Origin: Aphanomyces cochlioides
Lineage: Eukaryota; Oomycota; Saprolegniomycetes; Saprolegniales; Verrucalvaceae
Length of the DNA stretch: 64,000 nt
Direction of reading: 5' to 3'
NCBI GenBank assembly: GCA_019828595.1
Contig: JAHQRK010000022.1
Coordinates: 868,001 to 932,000, forward strand
Shown here: positions 1 through 11,275 of the stretch, piece by piece
How positions within the stretch are numbered: position 1 is the stretch's first letter
How the letters are laid out: each line of letters begins with the position of its first letter
Position numbers and translations under genes: made by a program
The notes under the pieces: model-generated
Databases searched by the model: none
Told to the model about the DNA's origin: nothing
What the model saw: only the letters and a program-made list of their open reading frames with translations

Positions 1-2853
1 ACCCTAATTTCATATGACTTGATGTTGCTTTAGATTTGAGTTGATTTCTCACCTTTGGGGAATAGATCTAGTCGATTCGTTGTGCTGACATGGCTTAGAG
101 CGACGTTACTTTCATAGTCGTCGCTGTTCATCAGTTCAAACTGTGTAGCATGGCTCTGACGAGCATCCAGCATTCGACATTCATCAAACCAAAGGTTTCC
201 CAACCAAACACAGCACAGGCAAGCGGTGTGTGAGGAGTAAACCTCGCGAACAGAGCACCATCAGAACAATTGAATTTGCAGAGGGGATACAGGAGGAAGC
301 TTCAACCAAAACCTTCGAGTCTGACCAGCCGCCAACACATTCATCAACGTCAATCGTGCGATCATGAATTGGAAACTGTCGAACTGAATAAATCGACGGC
401 AATACCAATTTTAAGGTTAACTGAGTATATTAAAGAATTAATATGGCCCAAAAGGGCCGCAAACTAGACTTTCGATTTTGGCTTCATAGGTCGCATAATA
501 AATATGTGTTGCGAAATGTGACCTTGGAAGGTTCTTGTGGAAAATCGTCCAGTGTTGCTTAACCGAAATAGACTTGGGTGTGGGGTAATTTGGAGGAACC
601 ATGGCAGAAAGAAAATGTTGCATGGCGATTCAGACTGTGAAAAAATTCAACAGTATAGAGAAGAGTCATACAAGCAACTTTCTTTTCATGACCATCTTGA
701 TCCGAGTTGGTGGTGGCGAGATACAAGGCAATTACGGGTTGACTGTGGAGGACTTGAAAATTTGTATACAAAAGTCTTGATAAAAATTCCAAGTGGAGGT
801 ACGCAGTGAAAAAGGCCAAGTAAATAAAAGCTTGAGTTGGGGTCGATCCATGAATAAATAAACCGACAGGAGAGGAAGGCCAAAAATTGCCAAAAGGGTC
901 GAAACAGAATAAAATCAGGCCCAAGGAAAATAAATTGGCAAGAGGTAGGAGCCCAAAAAATCCAAAAAGGTCGTGGCCAATTTAATTCGACCTCAGGAGG
1001 CCGAGTTAAATCGCTGGATCCACAGGACAAGCTGGGTTTGAGGGAAAAGACCATCCAAAATAAAATGTTCTTGGACGATTTGACCAGCCAAAAAAATCAC
1101 CGAGGTCGGCCGTTCCATGACAAGCAAAGTTGTTTTCAGGAGCGTCTTCATCGGAGTTGATGGCGGCGAGATAGAGAGAAAATCCCTTGTGGGTTGGGCA
1201 TTTGGAGAAAACCTCCCAAAAATAATAAATCGGGTAAAATATTTGGGAGGTGCCATTTTGACATGCGCCATGCGCGGATAGGTCTCGAGCGCGAGCATCG
1301 TCGGAGCTGGATTTCGAACGGCGCCACGGTCCATGGAGCCACTTGGCAGGATCGTAGCCTCGATACGTACAAAGGATAGCACACCATTAGAATCGCCATA
1401 GGTAGCGTGTAGCGGGAGAGCGCTAGCCAAAACCAGTGATTTTTCCAATCGGGCGTCTCGGCGGCGAAACTTGATGGAGTCATAACTTCCGAACGGCTAT
1501 GAGATAGATAGCCATACTTGGTGTCCTCCATCAATGGAGGGTAGCGATGGATGCACCATATTAATCGGTGCATACAGAGTCGTGTAGCTGAAATGAGCTA
1601 CGATGGTCGTTTTGGAGCCTTTATCGGCTCAAAATGGTTTGGAATCGGAAGTTGGGTTCCTGTGCTGCTATCATGGTGCTTGATAGCTCAAATCCATCGC
1701 GAAAACATTCTCGAGCCTCTCCAACTCTAAGTTGGACGATCGGAGTTGATTTGCATTCAGGAGCCATTCCGATGAGTTTTAGCCATTTCGCCAAAAGTTG
1801 TCGGGGCGACGGCAAGTAGGTTCCAGGGCTTCAATCATCGCTCTTGATGGCTTAAAACACTTGTCTAGCCATGATAGGATGGAAAAGGGTCATAGCCGGT
1901 CGATTGGAAATGATTTGCGACATGTAGCCGACTTAAGGTTTTGTAGCCGGTGGATAGGGGCGGTTGACATTTTGGATTGAGGATTGCGAGCAAACCAGGA
2001 TGTTTCAGGGCGTTCTGACGCTTTGGCTAGTCGTAATAAGTGGTGGAACCACCCACTAGACCCCTAAATGTCACTCGGTGACCGTAGGGAAAGCGTTCGA
2101 GTTGTCCTGGAGTTTCACCGGTGTGGGTGACAGTCCAAAATGGGTTCGTGGTTTTGTACCATAGATCTGCAATATGTGCTAGTTGGTGTCGGCATAGAGC
2201 TCGATTCAACTGAGGTAACAAGCCACTAAACGTAGAAATCCACGCAGTAGGTCGAGAGAAATTTCACTTTTGGTGACGGGTTAAAACCGGTTCAAAATGG
2301 GTGTCACCGAGTCGAATTTCCTTTCGAATTTTGTTTCGCAAGTTTGACGAGGTTTGAACACTCGCAAACTGGCACATCTTGAGGAAGAGACATGGGAAAA
2401 TCTTTTAGGCACCGTGGTGCAATTTTCCCGAACAAAAAGTGTGCACTCGATTTTGAGATTTCGCCCCCAGGGGGAGACGTCGTAACAAATTTCAAAGTGT
2501 TGTTGTGAGAGAACCACTGCACTTTTTTGCAATCTAACCCTTGCGTTTGTCTGCTTGGGATGTCTAGCAACCCTGAAGACCATTAGAATGTCTGAAATGA
2601 TCGTCAGGGCAATGCCAGAGTTGTCGATAGTTTTGCCATTTTGGGTGAACGGATAAAGTCAAGTCGATTTTGTGAACGACTCGGCATGAGATAAAGTTAC
2701 TTGGTGTGTTCATAGAGCTCTGTTAGCTGGGGCTAACGAGCCATCAAACGCATGAAAAGGCCAAGTGGGTCGCGAGAAAATCCACTTTGAGTTTTCCCAT
2801 TGGTTTGGGTGACTTAGGTGAATTTCTTCAAAGGTTGCAATATAACATGCCTT
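1..2853. repeat. Intergenic DNA with decayed repeats
   Basis: I see no supportable gene. Short motifs recur in degraded form: a segment around 690-725 resembles one around 1140-1175, and a block starting at 2192 (catagagctc) recurs from 2711, about 519 bp later, followed in both cases by similar text ending near 'gagaaccact' (about 2505 and 2898). This suggests an old duplication or a decayed tandem repeat. Overlapping minus-strand open frames at 559-1573 show no recognisable domain and are not annotated. Confidence 0.45.
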
Positions 2854-3429
2854 TTAAGGTTCCAAGGTCTCGTTTTGAGATTGTGGTAAGATTTGGGCAG
2901 AGAACCACTCATTCTGGTGCAAACTATGAAGCACCGATGTCAAGGAAGCCTTCGTGGAGTCGTCCAAGGAGGCTCGATTGACTTGGTACAGATGCCGCTT
3001 TATAATGTGTCCTGCTAAGCTGGATATCGTCATAGGTGTTTTGTTAGGTAAATCTGGACGGTAAATCCGGTCGCACCGAGTTTTCCAAATTGTATACCAA
3101 ATACAAGATAAAAAAATTGGCCACAGCAAATTAAATCCAGCTTGGAGGTCTTTGTCTTGGAGTGCTATAGGAGAGAAGAATATTTTTTCCATGGTAGTTG
3201 GCCAAGTAAAGTTAAGGGATCTGGCCATGGATTTAAATGGACTCCAACATTGTTTCGTGAACCCCCAAATAACATGAAATATATTCAATGTCCTATTGAG
3301 ATATGAAGTTTCACATGTGTTGAAGTGTTGGCTTGAGCTATGAATTCGCGACGGGCAAGTGCATATGAACTCTGCTGAGCTTGCTTGATGCTCGCATTGA
3401 CTTATATGGCGATTGAAGTGTCCCATCAA
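2854..3429 (-). pseudogene. LINE (L1-like) ORF2 C-terminal fragment
   Basis: A 191-codon open frame with no gene-like start. Around residues 105-125 it reads LLWPIFLSCIWYTIWKTRCD, the W/R-rich pattern seen at the C-terminal end of L1-like reverse transcriptase proteins after the zinc-knuckle region. No reverse-transcriptase or endonuclease domain is present, so this is a dead fragment. Its N-terminal part is repeated on the opposite strand near 28550-28690. The family assignment rests on pattern resemblance only. Confidence 0.45.
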
Positions 3430-3489
3430 TTTCTTAGGAGGTCGATAACAATTTTTTTAAATTTTTCTATGTACTTTTTCTCTTTTTTG

Positions 3490-3720
3490 CGAATTTAAAT
3501 GCAAGTGATACGAAATATAAGCTAAAAATATGAAATTAAATACATGACTTGCATTATATTATAATGCAAGTCATGTGAAATATAAATCGATTTTCGTCGC
3601 CGACGACGAAATTAAATGCAAGTCATACGAAATATATTGCACGTGATTCGAAATATATTGCAAATGGTACGAAATATATCGCAAGTTAAACGAACTAAAC
3701 CGGCAAATGGTGTAGTATTA
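3490..3720. repeat. Degenerate ~20-bp tandem repeat
   Basis: AT-rich stretch built from imperfect copies of a unit like 'tgcaagtcatacgaaatata', some of them inverted ('atgacttgcat' next to 'atgcaagtcat' near 3543-3575). A similar stretch lies at 28937-29050, also beside LINE-derived sequence, so the repeat travels with that relic. Confidence 0.6.
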
Positions 3721-3814
3721 GTCAATACGAGTATTTCGGTCGAAATAGCTCACCATTGGATAATTTCCGCTTAAAATATCTCTAATGTTGATCAAAGCCA
3801 TCGTTCACTTGTAT

Positions 3815-3917
3815 TCACCAGGCAAATGAGGATCGTTCAAAATGGTTCACCAGAGCCGAGCCATTCGTTCACTCACGTCCGAAATTTCGTGGTGAGATAA
3901 TATGACCGATACGGTAT
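3815..3917 (+). repeat. Dispersed repeat, inverted copy at 20027-20133
   Basis: About 100 bp matching the reverse complement of 20027-20133, including 'cgaaatttcgtggtgagata' and 'caggcaaatgaggatcgttc'. No coding capacity. A non-autonomous element fragment or old duplication is the simplest reading. Confidence 0.6.
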
Positions 3918-4500
3918 GGTGTAAACATTCCAATCGTGCTGTTTTCGGAAGCTGAGGCTGCTTCTGCAGTGTCTCGTAGCAATTATTGACCATGCTGTCA
4001 AGCATTTTTTGAGCAATACACTCTAGTTTGATGGAGGGTGCTCATGTTGGCATGTCTGGGCTCCTCTATGATGCACATGCATGCGAAAATCGAGAATTGC
4101 ATTGGGGGCTCGAGTCATGAGCGTGGCATTGACGATGACCCAGCTGTCAAATTCGCTGGCTATCGGGATCGATCCAGCACATTCCTTTCGTGCAAGTAGA
4201 CAGTGTGTGGAATTGCGAGAGATCAGCATACTCTGTCAGCTTTAATGAAGTACAAATGTATTGGCAGTCAACGTGAGCTGAGCTGTGTCAGAACAGTCAA
4301 GATACGATGTACAAGATACTGTACATCGGTGAAGCTCAGCGAAAGCCCCGACAAACACGCATCCGTCGAATGTTGTGGACCCATTTGTAACATGCACTAC
4401 CAGCCTGGTACAGCAACTCCTGTCATATTATCCGGTATAGAGAAACCTCGTTTGGGGTTCTTCGTTGATTCACACAGTCAGTGACCAATTTGGCATCTGA

Positions 4501-6351
4501 ATGTCGTGCTTATTGTCATATTGGCGACTTGCCGTGCCGACCAAATCAGAGGAAGAGATCGAGGCGGAAAAATGGCTCATTCTCGTTCCAAGGCGTCACG
4601 GCCAGTTCTACAGTTTGCGCTCGATCCGCTTCAATCGATGGTACCTCGTCGCGGTGGCGTTTTCGAACCTCTTCTTCGTCGGCTCTAATTTGTCGTTTAC
4701 CTTTCTGGACAAAGCAATCGATGGTTTCTTTCTCGGCAAGCCAGCGAAATACGCGGCGAGTCCCGGGGTTGTGAGCATTTCGATGTTGGGTCTTTCAGCA
4801 GCCTTGATCGGCCCATTCATCGAGCGCCGTGGACCTCGAGTAAGTATGGCCATTGCGACTGCTCTCGTCGTACTTGGGTGGATATTTGCTGAATTTAGCA
4901 TCTTGTTCCATATATATCCGCTGCTCTACGTCGGGTACTTGGCCTCTTCTACCGATCTGTTGTTCTCACTGATCTATTGTAGAACTGCGGTTCTTGTGTC
5001 GGCTGGCTATGGAATCACGATGATTGTGTCAGTCTCGACGGTTCAAAAGTGGTTCCCAGACCTGAGAGGCGTGAGTGGAATTAGCATTGCAAGTATGGGC
5101 GGGGGATCGCTCGTCTGGCTCAATATCTATGGCGCTCTCTTGCATCGAAAGAGCGACAATATCTTCGAGCAAGTGAGTCAAGACCTCGACAACGATGGTT
5201 TACGTCATGTTTTTCTTCTTCATGGTAAATTCCCATTATGTCCCGGTTCCCCCTCTTAACTGCATATTCTAGGAGGTCTAGCCCTTGTCTTCATGCTCTT
5301 GGCAACAATGGTTCTTCGTACTCCCCCACCAAACTACGCTGTCAATGGCTCGGATATCCACTGCATACCACTGAACAAAGCACCCGCTGCTGCGCATGTC
5401 CAAAACAACTTTTTGGATGTGGGAATGACCTTGGTCAACTACGACGCTGTGGTCCAAAATCAATCGATCCCGACAGACGATGTCTACTTTTCCTATGTCA
5501 AAGCTCTTTCGCTTGGTCAGTGCATCTTTTCACCGGATTTCTTCTTCTTGTACTTGGCGTTTGCAGCGAGTGCCTCTCCGATCGTGTTGTTTTTGAGTGA
5601 ATTGCCAGGTTTTGTCATTATCGCCCTCGGAGCAACTGTCGACCAGACCAACTATTTCGTTTTATACACCAATATTGCTTGTGCACTTGGCAACTTTCTC
5701 GGCCCGATACTCGCGGATGCGACCATTCGAATCTTTTACGCCAACCCAGCTTACATCCGCAAGATGGTTTTCATGGCGTTCTTGTTGTCTCAAAGTATTG
5801 CAATCGGCATTTTGGTCAAGAATATGGACAATATCAACACCTTCCAGTGGCCTCTGTATATCGCAGCGAGCTGTAGCGGCGTTGGTTTTGGTCTCATTCC
5901 ATCGCTCTTGGCAGATTTGTTTGGCTTGTACAATGCCGGGACGATGTATGGCTTGGTTTTGACCTCGTGGTGTGGTGGTTCGTTGGTCATCAGAAGTTTA
6001 CTGAAGGAATCGAGCAGCATTGCGCTCGAAATCCCCTCTCATCTCAAAGTCTTGCTCATCATATCCATAATCGGCTGCGTTGTGATGGTTTTCGTCCGCT
6101 CAAGCTCCATGGATCGATTCTATCGCGGCTATCAATTGACTATTTGTGGCAAAGTCGTCATCCAACGGCCATCGCGACGTTTAGTGCTGGAGCTACCCCT
6201 TGACAAGACGTCTCAAGATGGACCCTCGGAAAGGTTTCACGATCGGACCAGAGAGCATCGGACGATTGATGAAGTGAGCGAGTGCAACGGCATATCGCCT
6301 ATTTTACTCGTTCATCCTGACTATCATCGCATTTTCACATCGCATGAATGA
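4501..6351 (+). CDS. OFA-like MFS transporter, copy A (3 exons)
   Basis: Exons 4501-4934, 4983-5224 and 5273-6351 give 584 residues. Both introns are 48 nt with GT-AG ends; their positions are confirmed by the paralogues at 12501 and 36018. The protein begins with a short cytosolic segment (about 1-42), then about 12 membrane segments. WFPDLRG (168-174) is the loop motif typical of the oxalate/formate antiporter (OFA) branch of the major facilitator superfamily, and RTPPPN (241-246) opens the central loop. The tail after DRFYRGYQ is cytosolic. It probably moves a small organic anion across a membrane; the substrate cannot be read from sequence. The ATG at 4501 matches the start in paralogues C and D. 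Most of exon 3 is identical to copy B, a gene-conversion tract. Confidence 0.85.
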
Positions 6352-6359
6352 CCACGCTA

Positions 6360-7099
6360 TTACTGTAATATTTTGTTGAGTGTCCACCGGTGCAATCATG
6401 CGTCGTCATCATCAATTAACCCAAATCGTTTCATCTAAATTTATTTCAACATATTTCACACAAATCTCTGGATGCCGAGCTCTGTGATCAGCTCTGAAGG
6501 CACCTGTAGTCTGGCAATAAGCAGATTTATCACCATGTCCACTGACGACCCAACACAACAATGTTCATAATCATATTCTGGATGACGACGATTTTCTGCT
6601 TTTCACCTCTAAAATGCCTGAATATAGTGCACCTGCCTGTCACACTTAGGCCACAATGACACTGCATGGCATTTTAACTCTTCCTTGTGATGGAGATAGT
6701 CATTTGTTGGATTGAGAGAGGTGAAAGTTTTTGCAGCTTGTTGTTCCAGTGCTTGATGTCTAGGCCATGCTTCGTACTCTTGGAGCATATATCTATATTG
6801 TGGTGTTTCGCACAATCTGACATGAGCTGGAGGGACTTGGAAACAACTTTTAGGATTGTGATATCCTCGGCATAATGTAGATGCAAATCATTGTAAAGAT
6901 AACTATCGCGAGTCGGGACAACTCTGCTAAATTAAGTTGTTTATCACGCCAAATCTAACAGAAAGACAAACTTGGACTGCAGAATTTCATTACTCACTTG
7001 TTCATGCGTGGTCCACACCGAGTTTAAGCACTCCCGCCTGTCAGCATATGTCCAACTCTTATGCGTTTAGCAGAGTTTGAACTCTAATCTTCAAGTGGC
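6360..7099. other. Intergenic, no gene seen
   Basis: Spacer between MFS copy A and the relic upstream of copy B. The overlapping open frames near 6609-6886 on both strands are short and show no domain. Nothing further is visible. Confidence 0.5.
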
Positions 7100-7574
7100 A
7101 AGCCGTGGAAGTCACCAATTTGAGTCTCTTTTGCCTCTGCGCTCTTATCGCACTCGTCTAATGATGTTTTTGACAATAGTGACGATATGGAAGGTGTTGA
7201 TGATGAAGACGATGACATTTCAATGCCGTCAGGAGATCTGAATGAGTTCTTTGACGCTTTGATCCGCGACTTCAACACTGATGGCCAAGAAGCTCAAATA
7301 TGTCGCTCATTCTCCACTTAATCCAAATGAATCAATTGGATGGCAATTTTCTCGAGCGATTGAAAGCGCTTGAATTGATAGTGATGATTTCGAATCGAGC
7401 GCAACGATGTGGTTACAAATTGTTACGATCCACAGTGGTGCTGGACAGCAACATCGGCGAATCATCACATGTCCACCACGCGAGAAGAAATCAAGAGGGA
7501 CTTTGATATGCACAGAGATGCAATCGTCGAGTTGTGGTGTCAACATTTCAATCGTGCTGTTTTCGGTAGCTAAG
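7100..7574 (+). pseudogene. Decayed upstream gene relic
   Basis: Pieces of coding-like sequence in shifting plus-strand frames: an acidic stretch near 7150-7300 (DDMEGVDDEDDD), a middle piece near 7290-7460, and a tail reading MSTTREEIKRDFDMHRDAIV that ends in RAVFGS and a stop at about 7574. The same tail is recognisable in damaged form near 3945 and 11400, so it marks the left edge of the duplication units. The parent protein is unknown to me; an acidic C-terminus is common in transposases but that is a guess. Confidence 0.35.
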
Positions 7575-8077
7575 GTAGCAATTGTCGACCATGCTGTCAA
7601 GCATTTTTTGAGCAATACCCTCGAGTTTGATGGAAGGTGCTCATGTCGGCATGTCCGGACTTCCTCGTGCATGCAAAATTAAGAATTGCATCGGGTTTGA
7701 GTCAGGAGCGTGGCATTGACGATGACCCCCCAGCTGTCAAATTCGCTGAGTCAGCTGGGATCGATCCAGCGCACTCCTTTCGTGCAAATCGACAGTGTGT
7801 GGAATTGCGAGAGATCAGCATACGTTGTCAGCTTTAATGAAGTATTGGCAGTGAACGTGAGCTAAGCTGTGTCAGAATAATAAAGATGCATCGTTGAAGC
7901 TCAGCGAAAGCCCCGACAAACACAGGTCCGTCGAATGTTGTGGACCCGTTTGTCACGCACACAGCGCAGCAAAAGGCGCAAAATATATCAACGCCAATCA
8001 TTGAAAACAAGAGACACCTTGAAGCACGTACGGAGAAAATTGTGGTTCTACGTTTATTCACGTGGTCAGAGCATGCC

Positions 8078-8366
8078 CAACGCTACAACGCTATTCCATC
8101 ATGCTAAATCCAATCTAGCGTGCGTTACTCACTCAAAATTTGGCAAGATTGCTTGAGCAAGCCCAACGGTCATATCCTCTACTATTCGGGACTATATGGC
8201 ATCGACCACGCCAGACGCTATTCAGCACGCCAAATCTAGTGGAAATTCTAGCGTGCACGCTAGAATTTCGTTACACCCTATTTTTAGCGTGACACCGTTG
8301 GGCTTGAATTTGCCACGCTAGAACGCTAAATTCAATTTGGTTAGCGGGTTAGCGTGGCCAATTTGG
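8078..8366. mobile_element. MITE-like inverted-repeat element
   Basis: The left part (8078-8175) and right part (8296-8366) are imperfect inverted copies that share 'caagcccaacgg'/'ccgttgggcttg' and repeated 'agcgt' motifs. The centre holds a perfect 28-bp palindrome at 8242-8269 (core agcgtgcacgct). The element ends 8 bp before the point where homology to copy A resumes, and it replaces the 5' flank found upstream of copies A and C. No transposase is encoded. Confidence 0.5.
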
Positions 8367-8373
8367 CATCTGA

Positions 8374-10236
8374 ATGTCGTGCTTCTTGTCATATTGGCGA
8401 CATGCCGTGCCGACCAAATCAGAGGAAGAGATCGAGGCGGAAAAATGGCTTCTTCTCGTTCCAAAAGGCGTCACGGCCAGTTCTACGTTTTGCGCTCGAT
8501 CCGCTTCAATCGATGGTATCTCGTCGCGGTTGCGTTTTTGAACCTCTTCTTCGTTGGCTCTGCCTTGTCGTTTAACTTTCTGGACGAAACAATCGATGGT
8601 TTTTTTCTCGGCAAGCCAGCGAAATACGCGGTGAGTTCACAGGTTGTCAGCATATCGATTTTTGGTCTCTCGGTAGCCTTGATCGGTCCCTTCATTGAGC
8701 GCCGTGGACCTCGAGTAAGTATGGCCATTGCGACTGCTCTCGTCGTTCTTGGGTCGATGTTCGCTGAACTTAGCATCGTGTTCAATGTCTATCCGCTGCT
8801 CTACGTCGGGTACTTGGCCTCTTCTACCGATCTTTTGTTCTCACTGATATATTGTAGAATTGGTGTTCTTGTGTCGGCTGGCTATGGAATTACGATGATT
8901 GTATCGATCTCCACGGTTCAAAAGTGGTTTCCAGACCTGAGAGGCGTGAGTGGCATTACTGTAGTATTGCAGGTATGGGCGGGGGATCGCTCGCGTGGCT
9001 CAATATCTACGGCGCTCTTCTGCATCGAAACAGCGACAATATCTTCAAGCAAGTGAGTCAAGACCTCGACAACGATGGCCTGCGTCATGTTTTTCTTCTA
9101 CATGGTGAATTCTCCCCAACCGACTTTCAGCTAAAATGCAAATTTTAGGAGGTCTAGCCCTTGTCTTCATGCTCTTGGCAACAATGGTTCTTCGCACTCC
9201 CCCACCAAACTATGCTGTCAATGGATCGGATATCCACTGCATACCACTGAACAAAGCACCCGCTGCTGCGCATGTCCAAAACAACTTTTTGGATGTGGGA
9301 ATGACCTTGGTCAACTACGACGCTGTGGTCCAAAATCAATCGATCCCGACAGACGATGTCTACTTTTCCTATGTCAAAGCTCTTTCGCTTGGTCAGTGCA
9401 TCTTTTCACCGGATTTCTTCTTCTTGTACTTGGCGTTTGCAGCGAGTGCCTCTCCGATCGTGTTGTTTTTGAGTGAATTGCCAGGTTTTGTCATTATCGC
9501 CCTCGGAGCAACTGTCGACCAGACCAACTATTTCGTTTTATACACCAATATTGCTTGTGCACTTGGCAACTTTCTCGGCCCGATACTCGCGGATGCGACC
9601 ATTCGAATCTTTTACGCCAACCCAGCTTACATCCGCAAGATGGTTTTCATGGCGTTCTTGTTGTCTCAAAGTATTGCAATCGGCATTTTGGTCAAGAATA
9701 TGGACAATATCAACACCTTCCAGTGGCCTCTGTATATCGCAGCGAGCTGTAGCGGCGTTGGTTTTGGTCTCATTCCATCGCTCTTGGCAGATTTGTTTGG
9801 CTTGTACAATGCCGGGACGATGTATGGCTTGGTTTTGACCTCGTGGTGTGGTGGTTCGTTGGTCATCAGAAGTTTACTGAAGGAATCGAGCAGCATTGCG
9901 CTCGAAATCCCCTCTCATCTCAAAGTCTTGCTCATCATATCCATAATCGGCTGCGTTGTGATGGTTTTCGTCCGCTCAAGCTCCATGGATCGATTCTATC
10001 GCGGCTATCAATTGACTATTTGTGGCAAAGTCGTCATCCAACGGCCATCGCGACGTTTAGTGCTGGAGCTACCCCTTGACAAGACGTCTCAAGATGGACC
10101 CTTAGAAAGGTTTCACGAATGGACCAAAGAACAGCGGACCACTAATCAAGCGAGCGAGAGCAACAGCGCATCGCCCGTATTACTCGTTGATCCTGACTAT
10201 CATCACTACTTTCCATCGCATGAATCATACCGCTAA
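8374..10236 (+). pseudogene. OFA-like MFS transporter, copy B (two frameshifts)
   Basis: Inferred exons 8374-8809, 8858-9104 and 9149-10236, with introns of 48 and 44 nt. Relative to copies A and C there are 2 extra bases in exon 1 near 8461-8466 (ccaaaaggcg for ccaaggcg) and 4 extra bases in exon 2 near 8955-8962. The two insertions together restore frame, but the ~500 bp between them is read in the wrong frame from the conserved ATG. Exon 3 is fully open and identical to copy A over 9226-10102. Starts at 8337 or 8447 could read the middle part but still hit the second insertion. Its second intron is unrelated in sequence to that of A and C. A MITE-like element sits directly upstream, so the promoter is probably gone. 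Confidence 0.75.
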
Positions 10237-10239
10237 TAG

Positions 10240-10776
10240 CTTGGAATCGAAAGATTTTATTGAGTGTCCTCAAGTCCCAGTATTTTCTTCTTTGTTCAGC
10301 ATTTTTCACAGAACATAATTTCCGTCCAAATTGCCAATTTCAGGCAATCGCGTGCAAATCGACCAGACGATATGATTGGCTAAAAATAATTTTAATTTAA
10401 ATTGATTGGCTGAAAGCTGACGTAAAGTTTGTGTGAAAAAATGCACTTAATCTCTATTACTCTGAATGACTTCGCAGGGTGACCCCACCTCGTAGAGCAT
10501 TCCACATTACTCAGCGCTCTTCACGTTGAGTGGAGAGGTCACTGGCCTCGCCAGCGCAGCGACAATGCTTCATCGACTTCCGATCACGACTTCAACCAAG
10601 TCAAAACAACCTTCTAAAATCGCCAGACCTCTGAATCAGAGGTCTGGCGATTTGATTCACAGTCAACCCCGTTTTTGCACGACAGATGTCCGGTAAAACG
10701 TCTAACAGACATGTCAGAAATGGAATCTGAGCTGGTTCTTCGTATGTTCCCCCAGCCAGGTACTAATTGTCCTGTA
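10240..10776. other. Intergenic with a perfect 37-nt hairpin
   Basis: Spacer between copy B and the third remnant. At 10617-10653 there are two perfect 18-nt arms around a single base (arm starts aaatcgccagacctctga). No run of T follows and no gene ends nearby, so a terminator role is not indicated. Confidence 0.55.
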
Positions 10777-11275
10777 AATGTCGTGCTTCTGGTCACATTG
10801 GCGCCGACTAAATCAGTGGTAGAGATTAAAGCGGAAAATTGGCTTCTTCTCGTAGCAAAGCGCAACGAACAGTTCTACTTTCTGCGCTCGATCCACTTCA
10901 ATCTATGGTATCTCGTTCAGATGACACCTTTGAACATCTTCGTTGTCGGCTCTATCTTGACAATAGAATTTCTGGACGAAGCAATTGATGGGCTCTTTGT
11001 CGGCACGCGATGAAAATACGCGATTAGTACCCACATTGTCGGCATGGTGATCATGGATCTTTCGGCTGCGTTGACAAGCCCCTTCATCGAACGCCGGGGG
11101 GCCTCGAATGAGTATGGCCATTGCGACTGTTCTCCTTGTGCTTGGGTGGTCTTTCGCTGATTTGGCATCATGTTTCACGTCTATCCGCTGCTCTACGTCG
11201 GTTACTCTACTGTTACAGGTGTGGGCGGGTCTGGCTTCATATCTACGGCGCTCTCTTGCATCGGATTAAACACGA
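10777..11275 (+). pseudogene. MFS transporter remnant, 5' half only
   Basis: Starts with the array's 'atgtcgtgcttc' and follows the copies with many substitutions and indels. The frame holds through FLDEAIDG, then breaks at about 11010. Later pieces still match the GPFIERRGPR region, the 'ctctacgtcgg' that precedes intron 1, and the exon 2 text encoding IYGALLHR. The homology ends near 11275. Exon 3 is absent. This is the most degraded member of the array. Confidence 0.7.

Noticed and set aside
559..1573. Overlapping minus-strand frames of 121-151 codons
   Set aside because: No domain; frames overlap each other in different phases, as chance frames do.
3490..3720. CRISPR-like array
   Set aside because: Repeats are degenerate, have no unique spacers of constant length, and the genome is eukaryotic.
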